Of a stretch of 64,000 nt of DNA, positions 8,173 to 18,200 are shown piece after piece. The position numbers and the translations under genes are program-made. The stretch is from Paraburkholderia sp. Ac-20340 (GTDB lineage Bacteria > Pseudomonadota > Gammaproteobacteria > Burkholderiales > Burkholderiaceae): positions 51,900-115,899 of the forward strand of contig NZ_JAAGPR010000027.1 of assembly GCF_017104965.1 (NCBI RefSeq). The letters run 5' to 3'. Within the stretch, counting starts at the first letter, position 1; each line of letters opens with the position of its first letter. The notes under the pieces were generated by a model. The model was not told the DNA's origin, searched no databases, and worked only from the letters and a program-made list of their open reading frames with translations.

Positions 8173-9273
8173 ATGTCACGATCCCCGTCACGCTTCATCG
8201 CTGTCTGCGCAGGCGCGCTCGCGCTTGCCGCGCTATTCACCGCCTCGCTCGCCTACGCCTGCACGCGCGCACTGTATGTGGGCGACAGCGGCCTCGTCAT
8301 CACGGGCCGCACGATGGACTGGTCGGAAGACATGCGCTCGAATCTCTGGGTGTTTCCCGCCGGTATCGAGCGCGACGGCAACGCCGGCCCGAAATCGCCG
8401 CGCTGGCGCTCGAAATACGGCAGCGTGATCGTCTCGGGCTACGACATCGGCAGCGTGGACGGCATGAACGAACGCGGGCTCGTGGCCAACGCGCTGTATC
8501 TGGCCGAAACCGATTACGGCAAGCCCGACTCGGGCCGCCCGCCGATGTCGATCAGCCTCTGGGCGCAATACGTGCTCGACAACTTCGCGAACGTGAGCGA
8601 CGCCGTGAAAGCGCTCGGCAAGGAGCCGTTCCAGATCATCGCGCCGCCGCTGCCCAACGGCAAGCCGATCACCATCCATCTCTCGCTATCGGACGCCAGC
8701 GGCGACTCGGCGATCCTCGAATACCTCGACGGCAAGCTCGTGATTCATCACGGCAAGCCGTACCGCATCATGACGAATTCGCCGATCTACAGCGAACAGC
8801 TCGCGCTCGATGCGTACTGGAAAGGCATTGGCGGGCTCAGTTTCCTGCCGGGCACGAACCGCGCCGCCGACCGCTTCGTGCGCGCCTCGTTCCTGCTCGA
8901 CGCGATTCCGAAAAGCCCCGATCCGAACTATATGGCCGGCGTGCCGATGCAAAACGGCGCGTATCAGCAGGTCGCGAGCGTGATGAGCGTGATGCGCTCC
9001 GTCAGCGTGCCGCTTGGCATTCGCACACCCGAAACGCCGAATCTTTCGTCGACGATCTGGCGCACCGTGGCCGATCAGACCAATCTGGTCTATTACTTCG
9101 ATTCGGCCACGCGGCCCGATACGTTCTGGGTCTCGCTGCGCAAGCTCGATCTGAAACCGGGCGCGCCCGTGATGAAACTCACGATCGAAGCGGGGCAGAT
9201 GTTCTCGGGCGAAACCGCCGATAAATTCGTTGCCACGCCGTCGTTCAAGTTTATGCCCGCGCCCGCGCCTTGA
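8173..9273 (+). CDS. Exported Ntn hydrolase, penicillin V acylase/choloylglycine hydrolase family
   Basis: A 366-residue linear-amide C-N hydrolase. A 29-residue signal peptide ends at AYA, directly followed by Cys30. In this family the nucleophile must be the N-terminal residue, so signal-peptidase cleavage would itself expose the catalytic Cys. Other family positions are visible: Arg and Asp in GRTMDWSED, Asn in GLVANALYL, Asn in TNSPIYSEQ, and Arg in RAADRFVRAS. A GGAG ribosome-binding site precedes the ATG. Gram-negative members cleave penicillin V and N-acyl homoserine lactones better than bile salts, so acylase activity on acyl-amides in the periplasm is the likely role; the natural substrate is unknown. 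It stands alone on its strand. Confidence 0.88.
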   Translation: MSRSPSRFIAVCAGALALAALFTASLAYACTRALYVGDSGLVITGRTMDWSEDMRSNLWVFPAGIERDGNAGPKSPRWRSKYGSVIVSGYDIGSVDGMNERGLVANALYLAETDYGKPDSGRPPMSISLWAQYVLDNFANVSDAVKALGKEPFQIIAPPLPNGKPITIHLSLSDASGDSAILEYLDGKLVIHHGKPYRIMTNSPIYSEQLALDAYWKGIGGLSFLPGTNRAADRFVRASFLLDAIPKSPDPNYMAGVPMQNGAYQQVASVMSVMRSVSVPLGIRTPETPNLSSTIWRTVADQTNLVYYFDSATRPDTFWVSLRKLDLKPGAPVMKLTIEAGQMFSGETADKFVATPSFKFMPAPAP

Positions 9274-9297
9274 TCGCCATTTAATTCGGCATCCCAA

Positions 9298-10302
9298 TCA
9301 TTTTCCTGCGAACGCGTCACCCGAAGCCCGCGCCGCCGCTGCGGGCTTCGGCACTTTATAGACGTCTTTCAGGCTGCGCGCGTATTGCTTGGGCGCCATG
9401 CCCGACCAGCGGCGAAACGCGCGAATAAAAGCCTTTTCCGACGCATAGCCCACGCTGGTGGCAATTTCGATCAGCCTGCGCCGCGAATCGCGCAACGCGC
9501 CGCTCGCCACGTACATGCGATAGGCCGTCAAATGGCCGATGGGCGTTTCCTCCACCAGTTCGACGAAGCGCGCGCTGAAACGCGATCGCGACATGCCGGC
9601 CGTGGCCGCGAGCGATTCCACGGTCCATTCGCGCTCCGGGTAACGATGCAACTGCGCGATGGCGCGGCCAATCTGCGGGTCCATGAGACCGCGCAACCAG
9701 CCCGTGTGACTGATCGCCGACGATAGATGCGCGCGCAACAACTGCACGAAAAGCACATCGGCCAGGCGCGCGGCCGCCACGGCCCAGCCAGGCTGGCAGG
9801 CCATCGATTCGCGGATAAACGCCATCAACGTATCCGCGAGCCAGGGACCGACGGCCGGGTCGTTGGCGCGCACGTGAATCAGCGGCGGCAGCACGGAGAA
9901 AAGCGGGTTGCGCATCGGCTCGCGGTAAAAAATGATGCCGGTGTACAACTCGTTCGCCGCGGCGGCCCCGCCTCCCACCGTGAGCCGCAAAGGCGTATCG
10001 AATCGCGGGCTGATGCCCTCGCCCGCCACGAGATCGTCGAATGGCACCGGCTCGACGCCAGGCGCCGATGCCAGCACGTGCGCGTGCCCGTGCGGCAGCA
10101 ACACGAAGTCGCCGACTTCGACGCGCAACGGTTCCATGTCCTCCACGGCGATATAGAACGGGCCGCCGAAGCCCGTTCTGAACGCCGCGCCTTCGACCGC
10201 CGGTTTAGCGATCGCCCACGGCGCGCTGAGCGAAAAGTGCCCGGTCACCACCGCGTCTGCGCGCAGGTCGGCGAGCGCGGCGCTCAAGAGGTCCATCGCC
10301 AT
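9298..10302 (-). CDS. AraC-family transcriptional regulator with N-terminal cupin domain
   Basis: A 334-residue regulator. The N-terminal part (about 1-190) is a cupin-type sensor (cupin_6-like) with the run VGDFVLLPHGHAHVL and an FGGPFY strand. The C-terminal ~100 residues are a two-helix-turn-helix AraC DNA-binding domain: ESLAATAGMSRSRFSARF for the first HTH and IATSVGYASEKAFIRAFRRW, then GMAPKQYAR, for the second. The ATG at 10302 has GGAGA 5 bases upstream. It lies downstream of the porin gene on the same strand with 83 bases between them, and faces the acylase gene tail to tail. Target unknown; the neighbouring porin or oxidoreductase genes are candidates. Confidence 0.9.
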   Translation of the reverse strand: MAMDLLSAALADLRADAVVTGHFSLSAPWAIAKPAVEGAAFRTGFGGPFYIAVEDMEPLRVEVGDFVLLPHGHAHVLASAPGVEPVPFDDLVAGEGISPRFDTPLRLTVGGGAAAANELYTGIIFYREPMRNPLFSVLPPLIHVRANDPAVGPWLADTLMAFIRESMACQPGWAVAAARLADVLFVQLLRAHLSSAISHTGWLRGLMDPQIGRAIAQLHRYPEREWTVESLAATAGMSRSRFSARFVELVEETPIGHLTAYRMYVASGALRDSRRRLIEIATSVGYASEKAFIRAFRRWSGMAPKQYARSLKDVYKVPKPAAAARASGDAFAGK

Positions 10303-10331
10303 GTTGTCTCCGTTTTACGTATTGGGGCGAT

Positions 10332-10348
10332 GCGGGCAGCCTGCCCGC
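10332..10348 (-). terminator. Hairpin between porin and AraC genes
   Basis: A perfect 7-bp stem (GCGGGCA/TGCCCGC) with a 3-base loop, placed after the porin stop on the minus strand. Next to it, at about 10361-10388, is a short direct repeat of AGAAGCCGGCCT. No T-tract follows, so a factor-dependent or attenuating role is more likely than a classic terminator. Confidence 0.4.
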
Positions 10349-10385
10349 CGTGTTCGGACTCAGAAGCCGGCCTGAGAAGCCGGCC

Positions 10386-11459
10386 TCAGAAGCGCTGCTG
10401 GATGCCCATCATCGCTCCGAACTGGTTCGCGCCCGTCGCCACCGTGCCCGCCGCTGCCACGGCGTTGGCCGCGAGCGCGCTATTCATCATGTAACCAAGC
10501 GAAGCATAAAGCGTGGTGCGCTTGGAAATGAAATAATTCGCGCGCCCAACCAGCAGGGTCGAATTCGAATGATCGCGCAGGATGTAGCGCAGCGCCTGCG
10601 CGTCGAGCGAGAACGTGGGCCGGACGTACCAGTTTGCGCCGAGGAAAAAGATATCGGATTGCGCGTGTTCGGCCGCCGACGTATTGCGCCTGATCCAGCC
10701 GCCGCCCAGCTTCGCCGGGCCGTATTTCACGTAGGCATCGACGATGGTGCGCTTGTCCACGTCCGCGCTGCTCGTCAGCGGCGCTGTCGCGCCGGCGCCG
10801 CCGTACATCACGTCATACGAAGCCGCCGCGCCGCCCCACGCGTTGTCGTAGGCGAGCATCATCGTGTACTGGCGGCAGGCCACGGCGTCGCCCGCAATCT
10901 GGCCCGCGCAGTTGGTCGCCGACGGACCGGCGGGGCCTGCGGCATCGCGCCCGAAGCTATACGTACCGCCCACCGTGAAGCCCTGGAATTTGCCCATATA
11001 ACCCACGGCGTTGTCGCTGCGCGCGTTGGGCAGATAGCTGTCGAAGCTCGCCATCGAATGAATCGACGGGCCGATCACATCCGCGTTGAGCAGCACATAC
11101 ATCGACATATTCATTTGCCGGCCCAGCGTGAGCGTGCCGAAACTGCTGCTCACGCCCAGGTTCGCCTGACGTCCGAACAGGCGGCCGCCATAATTGAGCG
11201 CGCCGCTATTCGATGCAAAGCCGCTTTCCAGCACGAAAAAGGTCTTGTAGCCGCCGCCCAGATCCTCCTGGCCACGCAAACCGAAGCGCGACGGCACCTC
11301 GCCCGTGAGCGTGGGCATGCCCGCGAACGAGCCGCCCTTCGCGGCGTTGTTGTAGTACTCGACGCCGGTATCGACGATGCCGTACAGCGTCACATTGCTT
11401 TGTCCCCACGCCAGCGCCGATGCGGCAGCCAGCGCTGCAGCCACGAGAGTTTTCTTCAT
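10386..11459 (-). CDS. Outer-membrane porin (Burkholderia-type, Porin_4)
   Basis: A 357-residue general-diffusion porin. The signal peptide is MKKTLVAAALAAASALAWG; the mature protein starts QSNVTLYGIVDTGVEYY, the characteristic first strand of betaproteobacterial trimeric porins. The family block GLRGQEDLGGGYKTFFVLESGF, the GRLFGRQANLGVSS and LTLGRQMN segments, and a C-terminal Phe (QQRF) needed for Bam recognition are all present. GGAGA lies upstream of the ATG. It sits between the cytochrome/oxidoreductase genes and an AraC regulator on the same strand, so it may admit the substrate of that oxidoreductase; this is inference from position only. Confidence 0.93.
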   Translation of the reverse strand: MKKTLVAAALAAASALAWGQSNVTLYGIVDTGVEYYNNAAKGGSFAGMPTLTGEVPSRFGLRGQEDLGGGYKTFFVLESGFASNSGALNYGGRLFGRQANLGVSSSFGTLTLGRQMNMSMYVLLNADVIGPSIHSMASFDSYLPNARSDNAVGYMGKFQGFTVGGTYSFGRDAAGPAGPSATNCAGQIAGDAVACRQYTMMLAYDNAWGGAAASYDVMYGGAGATAPLTSSADVDKRTIVDAYVKYGPAKLGGGWIRRNTSAAEHAQSDIFFLGANWYVRPTFSLDAQALRYILRDHSNSTLLVGRANYFISKRTTLYASLGYMMNSALAANAVAAAGTVATGANQFGAMMGIQQRF

Positions 11460-11552
11460 TGCAATCTCCGAACCATTAATCAGTCATGCTTAGTTATTGA
11501 AATACCTGCCGATCCGGCAAAGCGGTCCGGCAGGATACTGCGGGGATCAGGT

Positions 11553-11903
11553 TCAGTCGGTCTTGCTGCCGGCCAGAATCCATTGCACGACGATTTGCGC
11601 ATCGCCCGCGCTGATGGCGTTAGGCGGCATCGGCACCGCGCCCCAGACACCCGAGCTGCCGTTCTGGATATGCGCCACCAGCGTGGCCGCTGCATTGGGT
11701 TTGCCGTTGTAGCGCGTGGCCACGTCTCGATAGGCGGGGCCAACGAGTTTCTTGTCGACGGCGTGACAGCCGAAGCACGCGTGCTGGGTGGCGATCTGGC
11801 GGGCGCGCGCAGCGTCCAGTGCAGGTTCGGCGAGTGCATGGGTCGCGCCCGTGATTGCGGCAAGCGCGCCGAAAGCAGCCAGCAACTGGCGAAGTGGGAT
11901 CAT
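11553..11903 (-). CDS. Class I c-type cytochrome, electron acceptor of the molybdenum hydroxylase
   Basis: A 116-residue periplasmic monohaem cytochrome c. I start at ATG 11903 (MIPLRQLLAAFGALAA), which has AGGAA upstream and a normal signal peptide ending near ALAEPA; a longer reading adds 22 residues that hide the signal. The haem site is CFGCH and the axial Met is in the GAVPMPPNAIS segment, as in c551/c552-type proteins. It lies 62 bases downstream of the Tat-exported large subunit on the same strand, fitting the usual three-gene set (Fe-S subunit, molybdopterin subunit, cytochrome) in which it takes electrons to the respiratory chain. Confidence 0.9.
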   Translation of the reverse strand: MIPLRQLLAAFGALAAITGATHALAEPALDAARARQIATQHACFGCHAVDKKLVGPAYRDVATRYNGKPNAAATLVAHIQNGSSGVWGAVPMPPNAISAGDAQIVVQWILAGSKTD

Positions 11904-11965
11904 GTTCGATTCCTGTTTTTGTGGGGAATTTGCGGAGAAATAAAGGGATCGCCAGAGACCTGCGT

Positions 11966-14161
11966 TCAAGCGAGTTCCTGTTCGAGCGGCATCGTGCGCA
12001 GGCGCGTGCCGGTCGCCTCGAATAACGCGGCCGCCACCGCGGGCGCAACAGACGGCAACGACACCTCGCCGCAGCCCTGCGGCGAGCGTTCGCTATCGAC
12101 GATCTCGACTTCGATCTTCGGCATCTGCGCGAGATAGAGCAGCGGGTAATCGGCGAAATTCTGCTGCATCACCGCGCCATCCTTGAACGTGATCTCGCTC
12201 TTGAAGGTGTTGGTCAGTGCGAAGCCGATCCCGCCTTCCACCATCTCGCGAATCAACATCGGATTGACGGCCCGGCCGCAATCGATACCGCACACGATGC
12301 GTTCGAGTTTTGCCTTGCCGTCCACCATGCGCAGCTCGACGATCGTCGCCACATAGGTCGTGAACGCGCCGCCGCGCCCGGTATAGAGGCAATACGCGAG
12401 GCCGCGATAAAGACCCGCTGAAGGCTTGCGCGACCAGCCCGCGCGCGCAGCGGTGCGTTCGAGCACGCGCACCGCCAGCGGATCGCCGCGCAGCAGCGTG
12501 CGCCGATATTCGAGCGGATCGATCCGTGCCGCGTGCGCAAGTTCGTTCACGAAACTCTCCAGAAAGAACACGCTGGACGTGCTGCCCACGCTGCGCATGA
12601 AGCTCACGGGAATGTGCTGATCGACGCTCACCGAATCGACCAGCAGGTTCGGCACCGCGTAGCCAAGATCGTAGAGACCGTCGAGCATGGTCTCGTCCCA
12701 GCCGCCCGCTTTCTCGAAGTAATCGCGCTTGATCGCCCAGTAAAGCGATTGCCCCACCACGCGCAGATGCATCGCGCGCGGATAGCCGTCCGCACCCAGC
12801 ACCGCGCGCATCCGTGCCGAGGCCGCTGGCCGATAGAAACCGTGCGCAATATCGTCTTCGCGCGAGCGGATCACCTTGACCGGACGACCCACGGCTTTCG
12901 AGGCCACCGCCGCATGAATCACGAAATCGGGCACGTATTTGCGCCCGAAACTGCCGCCCAGAAACGTTGTGTTCACAATCACTTTTTCGGGCGGCAGCTT
13001 GAAGATGCTGCCGAGCGTCCAGCGCACCTTGTCCTGCCCCTGGATCGGCCCCCACACCTCGATCTCGTGCTCGCGCACGTGGACGGTCGCGTTCACGGGC
13101 TCCATCGTCGCGTGGACGATATAGGGCGTGTGGTAATCGGCTTCGATCACCCGGCCCGCCGATGCAAACTGCGCGGGCGCATCGCCGATACGCGTCGCCA
13201 CGACGGCCTGCTGCGTCATCAGCGCGGCCTTGTTCCGGGCGCGTATCGTCGCGCTGTCCGCGGGCGGCGCAGCGTCCTGCCATTGCACGTCGAGCGCATC
13301 GGCCGCCTTTTTTGCCTGCCAGTACGTTTTGGCCACGACGATCACGGCGTCCTTCGCCAGCACCACATCGACCACGCCGGGCAGCGCCCGCACGGTATCG
13401 CGATTGCGCACCGCCAGCGGTTTGCCGTTGAGCGTCGGCGCCATCTTCACGAAGCCCGCGAGCATCTCCGGCACCTTGACGTCGATGCCGAACACCGCGC
13501 TGCCATTCACCTTGGCGGGCACGTCGAGCTTATGCAGCGGCTGGCCAATCAGATTGCGCGCCGATTCGGGCTTCAGGCGCGGCTGCGGATCGAGCGGCAA
13601 TTGCACGGCATCGGCCAGCAGTTCACCGTAGCCGAACGAGCGGCCGGTCTGCATGTGAATCACGCGCCCGCTCTTTGTCGTGCATTGCGTGGGCCGCACG
13701 CCCAGCTTGCGCGCGCCCGCCGCGAGAAACGCTTCGCGCGCCTGTGCGCCCGCCACGCGCAGACGCGCATGGAACATCGTGATCGACATCGATGCGCCCA
13801 CGAATTGCTGCGGATGTTCGTTGGCCGCGCTGATGCGATAAGCGTCGCGGCCCGTGACGAATTCCACGCTCACGAGGCGCCAGTCGGCGTCCATTTCATC
13901 GGCGAGAATCTGCGGCAGACCGGTATAGACGCCCTGCCCGACTTCGGCTTGCGAAAGCCCGATGATGGTGCGGCCGTCCGGGTCCACGCGCACCCAGTCA
14001 TTGATCTCGCGATACGGCGAGCCGTCCTGCGCGGCCTGCACGTGCTCGCTCAAGGACAGTGGCAAGACGAAACTGCCCGCCAGCGCGAGGCCGGTTTTCA
14101 GAAAGGCGCGACGGTCCGCGCGATGCGGCGCGAGCGCGCGCTCAGTGGTCGGCTGCGACAT
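11966..14161 (-). CDS. Molybdopterin-dependent dehydrogenase large subunit (IorB/aldehyde dehydrogenase type)
   Basis: A 731-residue periplasmic molybdenum hydroxylase subunit of the xanthine oxidase superfamily, with the split arrangement of isoquinoline 1-oxidoreductase/periplasmic aldehyde dehydrogenase. A Tat signal is present (twin Arg at residues 17-18 in DRRAFLKTGLALAG). Molybdopterin-binding segments include AEVGQGVYTGL, LGGSFGRKYVPD and SFMRSVGSTSS; near the C-terminus QGCGEVSLPSVAPAVAAA carries the Gly-Glu that provides the catalytic base. Its start overlaps the Fe-S subunit gene by 20 bases. It hydroxylates an aldehyde or N-heterocycle in the periplasm; the substrate is not deducible. 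Confidence 0.9.
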   Translation of the reverse strand: MSQPTTERALAPHRADRRAFLKTGLALAGSFVLPLSLSEHVQAAQDGSPYREINDWVRVDPDGRTIIGLSQAEVGQGVYTGLPQILADEMDADWRLVSVEFVTGRDAYRISAANEHPQQFVGASMSITMFHARLRVAGAQAREAFLAAGARKLGVRPTQCTTKSGRVIHMQTGRSFGYGELLADAVQLPLDPQPRLKPESARNLIGQPLHKLDVPAKVNGSAVFGIDVKVPEMLAGFVKMAPTLNGKPLAVRNRDTVRALPGVVDVVLAKDAVIVVAKTYWQAKKAADALDVQWQDAAPPADSATIRARNKAALMTQQAVVATRIGDAPAQFASAGRVIEADYHTPYIVHATMEPVNATVHVREHEIEVWGPIQGQDKVRWTLGSIFKLPPEKVIVNTTFLGGSFGRKYVPDFVIHAAVASKAVGRPVKVIRSREDDIAHGFYRPAASARMRAVLGADGYPRAMHLRVVGQSLYWAIKRDYFEKAGGWDETMLDGLYDLGYAVPNLLVDSVSVDQHIPVSFMRSVGSTSSVFFLESFVNELAHAARIDPLEYRRTLLRGDPLAVRVLERTAARAGWSRKPSAGLYRGLAYCLYTGRGGAFTTYVATIVELRMVDGKAKLERIVCGIDCGRAVNPMLIREMVEGGIGFALTNTFKSEITFKDGAVMQQNFADYPLLYLAQMPKIEVEIVDSERSPQGCGEVSLPSVAPAVAAALFEATGTRLRTMPLEQELA

Positions 14162-14585
14162 GCACGGCCTCGCGAATACGGTGATAGGTCGCGCAGCGGC
14201 ACAGGTTCGTCACGCCCTGATCGATCTGCGCATCGGTGGGATGCGGATGCTGCTGCAACAGCGCGGCCACGGCCATCACCATGCCCGACTGGCAATAACC
14301 ACATTGCGGCACGTCTTTCGCGATCCACGCGCGTTGCACCGGATGCGAAGTCTCGGGCGCGAGTCCTTCGATCGTGGTGATACGGCGCCCTGCTACCGCC
14401 GAAACCGGCAGCACGCACGAGCGCGTGGCCTCGGCTTCCAGATGCACGGTACAAGCGCCGCACGCGCCAATACCACAGCCGTATTTGGTGCCGGTCAGAC
14501 CGGCCGTTTCGCGGATCACCCAAAGCAAAGGGGTATCCGGGTCGCCATCGAAATCGAATGGCTGGCCGTTCAGTGTGAATTGCAT
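14142..14585 (-). CDS. [2Fe-2S] small subunit of the molybdenum hydroxylase (IorA type)
   Basis: A 147-residue iron-sulfur subunit. ATG 14585 (MQFTLNGQPFDFDGD) is chosen for its AGGAGA ribosome site; longer readings add a basic non-conserved leader. The plant-type [2Fe-2S] cluster uses Cys37, 42, 45 and 57 (CGIGACGACTVHLE, then RSC). The second, helical cluster domain has PQCGYCQSGMVMA and LCRCATYHRIREA. There is no signal peptide; such subunits are exported by hitchhiking on the Tat signal of the large subunit. It is the first gene of the IorA-IorB-cytochrome set. Confidence 0.92.
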   Translation of the reverse strand: MQFTLNGQPFDFDGDPDTPLLWVIRETAGLTGTKYGCGIGACGACTVHLEAEATRSCVLPVSAVAGRRITTIEGLAPETSHPVQRAWIAKDVPQCGYCQSGMVMAVAALLQQHPHPTDAQIDQGVTNLCRCATYHRIREAVHVAADH

Positions 14586-15282
14586 GAGATGTCTCCTCTC
14601 GAATCGCCTGGGCACGCGGCGTTAAAACCACCTGCAATGGCTGGCATTCTTGGCCTGGACAAAAAGCCCGGCAATGGCATGGAGACCCAAAAAGGTTGCC
14701 GATCGTCTCTTTTGAATAATGTGTTGCGAGAGCGGGTTTGACCGGCTTGATTTTCTTTACACCCTTGTATTTGCTGGATATTTCTCTCTTTGCATGCAAC
14801 TTTATGGTGTGATAATTCGTTCACATACGATGTTCTGTTTCATGTATGGAATGAAAATGGGATACCTGATGGCGCTGTTTCGCCAAACGTTTGCGCAGCG
14901 CAAGCCTCTAAAAAACGCATTCAAGACACGCAATCGATATTCAGGTTTCCCCAATAACAGCCGTTAACCAGCGGCAAGTGCAATCGGCCCAAAACCTGCG
15001 CGATAAATTGTTTCGTACGATTAATTGAATCGCAAAGAAAGCCAGCCGAAAGCCAATATTAAAGCTCGCAATTGAAGCGCCTGTTTAAAGCACCTTTTGG
15101 CGAGCCAGAAGATTCGACGGTGCAACGTCGGCCGTCATCAAAAATGCGTCCCCGTTCGGTATAAATCGTCCGCCGGTTTTGTCCTGGCCATTGTCGAGGC
15201 ACGTTTAGCGCGCTCGCGTGGGGAAGGCATGGGATCGGCCAGGCGCTTCGACTCATTAAAACTAAACAGCAACACACACCGC
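14586..15282. other. Divergent intergenic region, AT-richer than its surroundings
   Basis: About 700 bases between the minus-strand oxidoreductase operon and the plus-strand NRPS-PKS. By eye, 14700-15060 is clearly poorer in G+C than the flanking genes. It holds an 8-bp palindrome TCGTACGA (15013-15020) but no reading frame with a convincing ribosome site or family signature. It must contain the promoters of both divergent units; no single promoter could be picked with confidence. Confidence 0.5.
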
Positions 15283-18200
15283 ATGCATCCGCAGAACCAA
15301 CACCCGACTCCGCCCGCGACTGGCGCAGACCGCATCGATCCGTCTTCGCCTGCCGCCACAACGGCGAAACTCTCGCGCGGACAACGCGCCATGTGGTTTC
15401 TGTGGAGCCTCAACCCGGCCGGCGCGGAGTACGGCCTGCCGATGGCGTGGACGATACACAGCGCGCTCGATCTGGACGCGTTTCGCGCCGCCTTGCAGGA
15501 TCTGGTCGATCGGCATCCGGTGTTGCGCACGACTTACGCGGCGCACGGCGGCGAGCCCGTGCAACTGATTCACGCGCAGGGTCAGGCGGATTTCGCGCAT
15601 CACGACGCATCGCAATGGGATGCGGCTGCGCTGCATGCACGCCTCGCACAAGAGGCCGATACGGGATTCGATCTGAAGCACGGGCCGGTATTTCGCGCGC
15701 GCCTTTTCTCGCGCGCGGCCGACACGCACGTGCTGTTTCTGAACAGCCATCACATTGCCGCGGACACATGGTCGCTCATCGTGATGATGGAGGAACTGGG
15801 GCTTTGCTATCGCGCGCGCGTTGAAGGCAAAGCGGCGGATTTGCCTTCGACCGGGCTCGCCTATGTCGATTACGTCGAGTGGCAGCAGAACCTGCTGGCG
15901 TCGTCCACTGGCGAGAACCATGCGGCCTACTGGAAGCAGCAACTGCAACGCCCGCCGGTACTCGATCTGCCCACCGACCGGCCGCGTCCGCCCGTGCAGA
16001 CGCATGTTGGCGCGGGCCATGCGTTCGAACTGGATCGCACGCTCACGCAGCAGATCCGCGCGCTTGCGCGTCAGCACGATGTCACGTTCTACACGGTGCT
16101 GATGGCCGCGCTTTACGTGCTGCTCCATCGCTATACCGGACAGGACGATATCGTGGTCGGCTCGCCGCGTTTCGGGCGGCCGCCACAAGGTTATGCGCGC
16201 ACCGTCGGTTACTTCGCGAGCCCCTGCGCGCTGCGCGCGAACGTGAATGGCGAAAGCACTTTCGAAGCGTTCTTGCAGCACATGCGAGCGGTGCTGGTGG
16301 GCGCGAAAGAACATCAGGACTATCCGTTCCCGCTGCTGGTGGAACAACTGGGCATTGCGCGCGACGCCAGCCGCAGCCCTGTTTTTCAGGTTTCCTTTAC
16401 GTATCAGAAGGCCCATCTCGACAATATGCGCGGCGTCGCGGCAGCGCGTATGGGTTTAGGCGGCGCGACGCTCGACCTCGCCGGTTTGCCGCTCGCGTCG
16501 TATCCGCTCGAACAGCATGGCGTGAAATTCGATCTCGACTTCGTCGTTGAAGAAGTCGATGGCCGTCTGCGCGCGGTGTGCTGGTACAACACGGCGCTGT
16601 GGGACGCGCAAAGCATCGGCTATCTGGTCGATCACTACCGCACCTTGATCGCGGGTGCAGTCGAAGCGCCGCAAACGGCGCTCAGACATCTGCCGATGCT
16701 GACCGCACGAGAAAGCACCGATTACGCCGCGTGGAATGCCACCGAAAGCCGCTTTCCGCAATCGCCCGCACACCGGCTCGTCGAAGACTGGGCGCAACGT
16801 CAGCCGCACGCCGCTGCGCTTGTCTGCGATTCGCAGACAGTCTCCTATGCCGAACTCAATGCGCGCGCCAACCAGCTCGCGCATCATCTGCGCCGTCTCG
16901 ACCTGAAATCAGGCCAGTTGGTGGGCGTCAGCATGGAACGCGGCCCCGGTCTGGTGATTGCGATTCTCGCGGTGTTGAAAGCAGGCGGCGCCTATCTGCC
17001 GCTCGATCCGGGCTATCCCGCAGACCGTCTTGCATACATGCAGGACGACTCGGGTTTGAATCTGCTGCTGACGGACCGTGGCGCGAATGCCAGCGTGTCC
17101 TCGGCGAGCGTGCGCCGCCTGTGTGTCGATACGGACGCCGCCGCCATCGCGGACGAATCCACGCACAACCTGGATCTGGCCTCGAAACCGGACGATCTCG
17201 CCTACGTGATCTACACCTCCGGTTCGACCGGCCGTCCGAAGGGCGTGATGCTCGAGCATTACGGCCTGTCGAACATGGTGCATACGATGGCCGAGCGCTT
17301 CGCCATCGGCACCGAAAGCCGCCTGCTGCAATTCGCATCGGCGAGCTTCGATTCGTCGGTCGCGGAAATTTTCAGCACGCTCTGCGCGGGCGCGGCGCTG
17401 TGCCTCGCCTCGAAGGCGGACATGATGCCGGGATCGGCGCTGATCGGCACCATCGCGCGCCTTGCCGTGACGGTCATCACCTTGCCGCCTTCGGTACTCG
17501 CGCTGATGCAGCCCGACGATGTGCCGACGCTGCGCACCGTCGCGGCCGCCGGTGAAGCGTGCAGCCTCGACATCGTCAAACGCTGGGCGCCCGGCCGACG
17601 CTTCCTCAACGCCTATGGCCCGACCGAAGCCACCGTTTGCGCGACCGTCGCGCCTCTGACTGCGGATTCGCGACGCGTGTCGCTTGGCCGCCCCATCGCG
17701 AACACGCGCATCTATTTGCTCGACGCGCAACTGCAGCGCGTGCCGGTGGGCATCGCCGGTGAAATTCATATAGCAGGCGTTGGCCTCGCGCGCGGCTATC
17801 TGAACCGCCCCGACCTCACGGCCGAGCGCTTTATCGCCAATCCGTTCGAAGGCGCGCAGGCGCGCATGTATAAAACCGGCGACCTCGCGCGCTTTCTGCC
17901 CGACGGCAGCCTCGAATATCTGGGGCGTATCGATCATCAGGTGAAGATTCGCGGCTTTCGCATCGAACTGGGCGAAGTCGAAGCAGTGATCGCCGCTTGC
18001 GCCGGCGTTCGCGAAGCGCTGGTGATTGCGCGCGCAACGAATGGCGGCGCGCCTTCGCTGCTCGCCTATGCGATCGCCAGCGAGAAAGACAGCATTAGCG
18101 TTAGCGACATTCGCGCCCACGCGCAAGACAAGTTGCCCGAATTCATGCTGCCCTCGGCGATCATGTTGCTGGACGCCTGGCCGCTCACGCCGAACGGCAA

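Noticed and set aside
12533..14380. A 615-residue plus-strand frame opposite the molybdenum hydroxylase
   Set aside because: His/Arg-rich, no motif, wholly within a well-supported gene on the other strand.
14719..14967. An 82-residue frame in the AT-rich gap before the NRPS-PKS
   Set aside because: It overlaps the oxidoreductase promoter region, has no ribosome site and looks like chance reading of AT-rich DNA.
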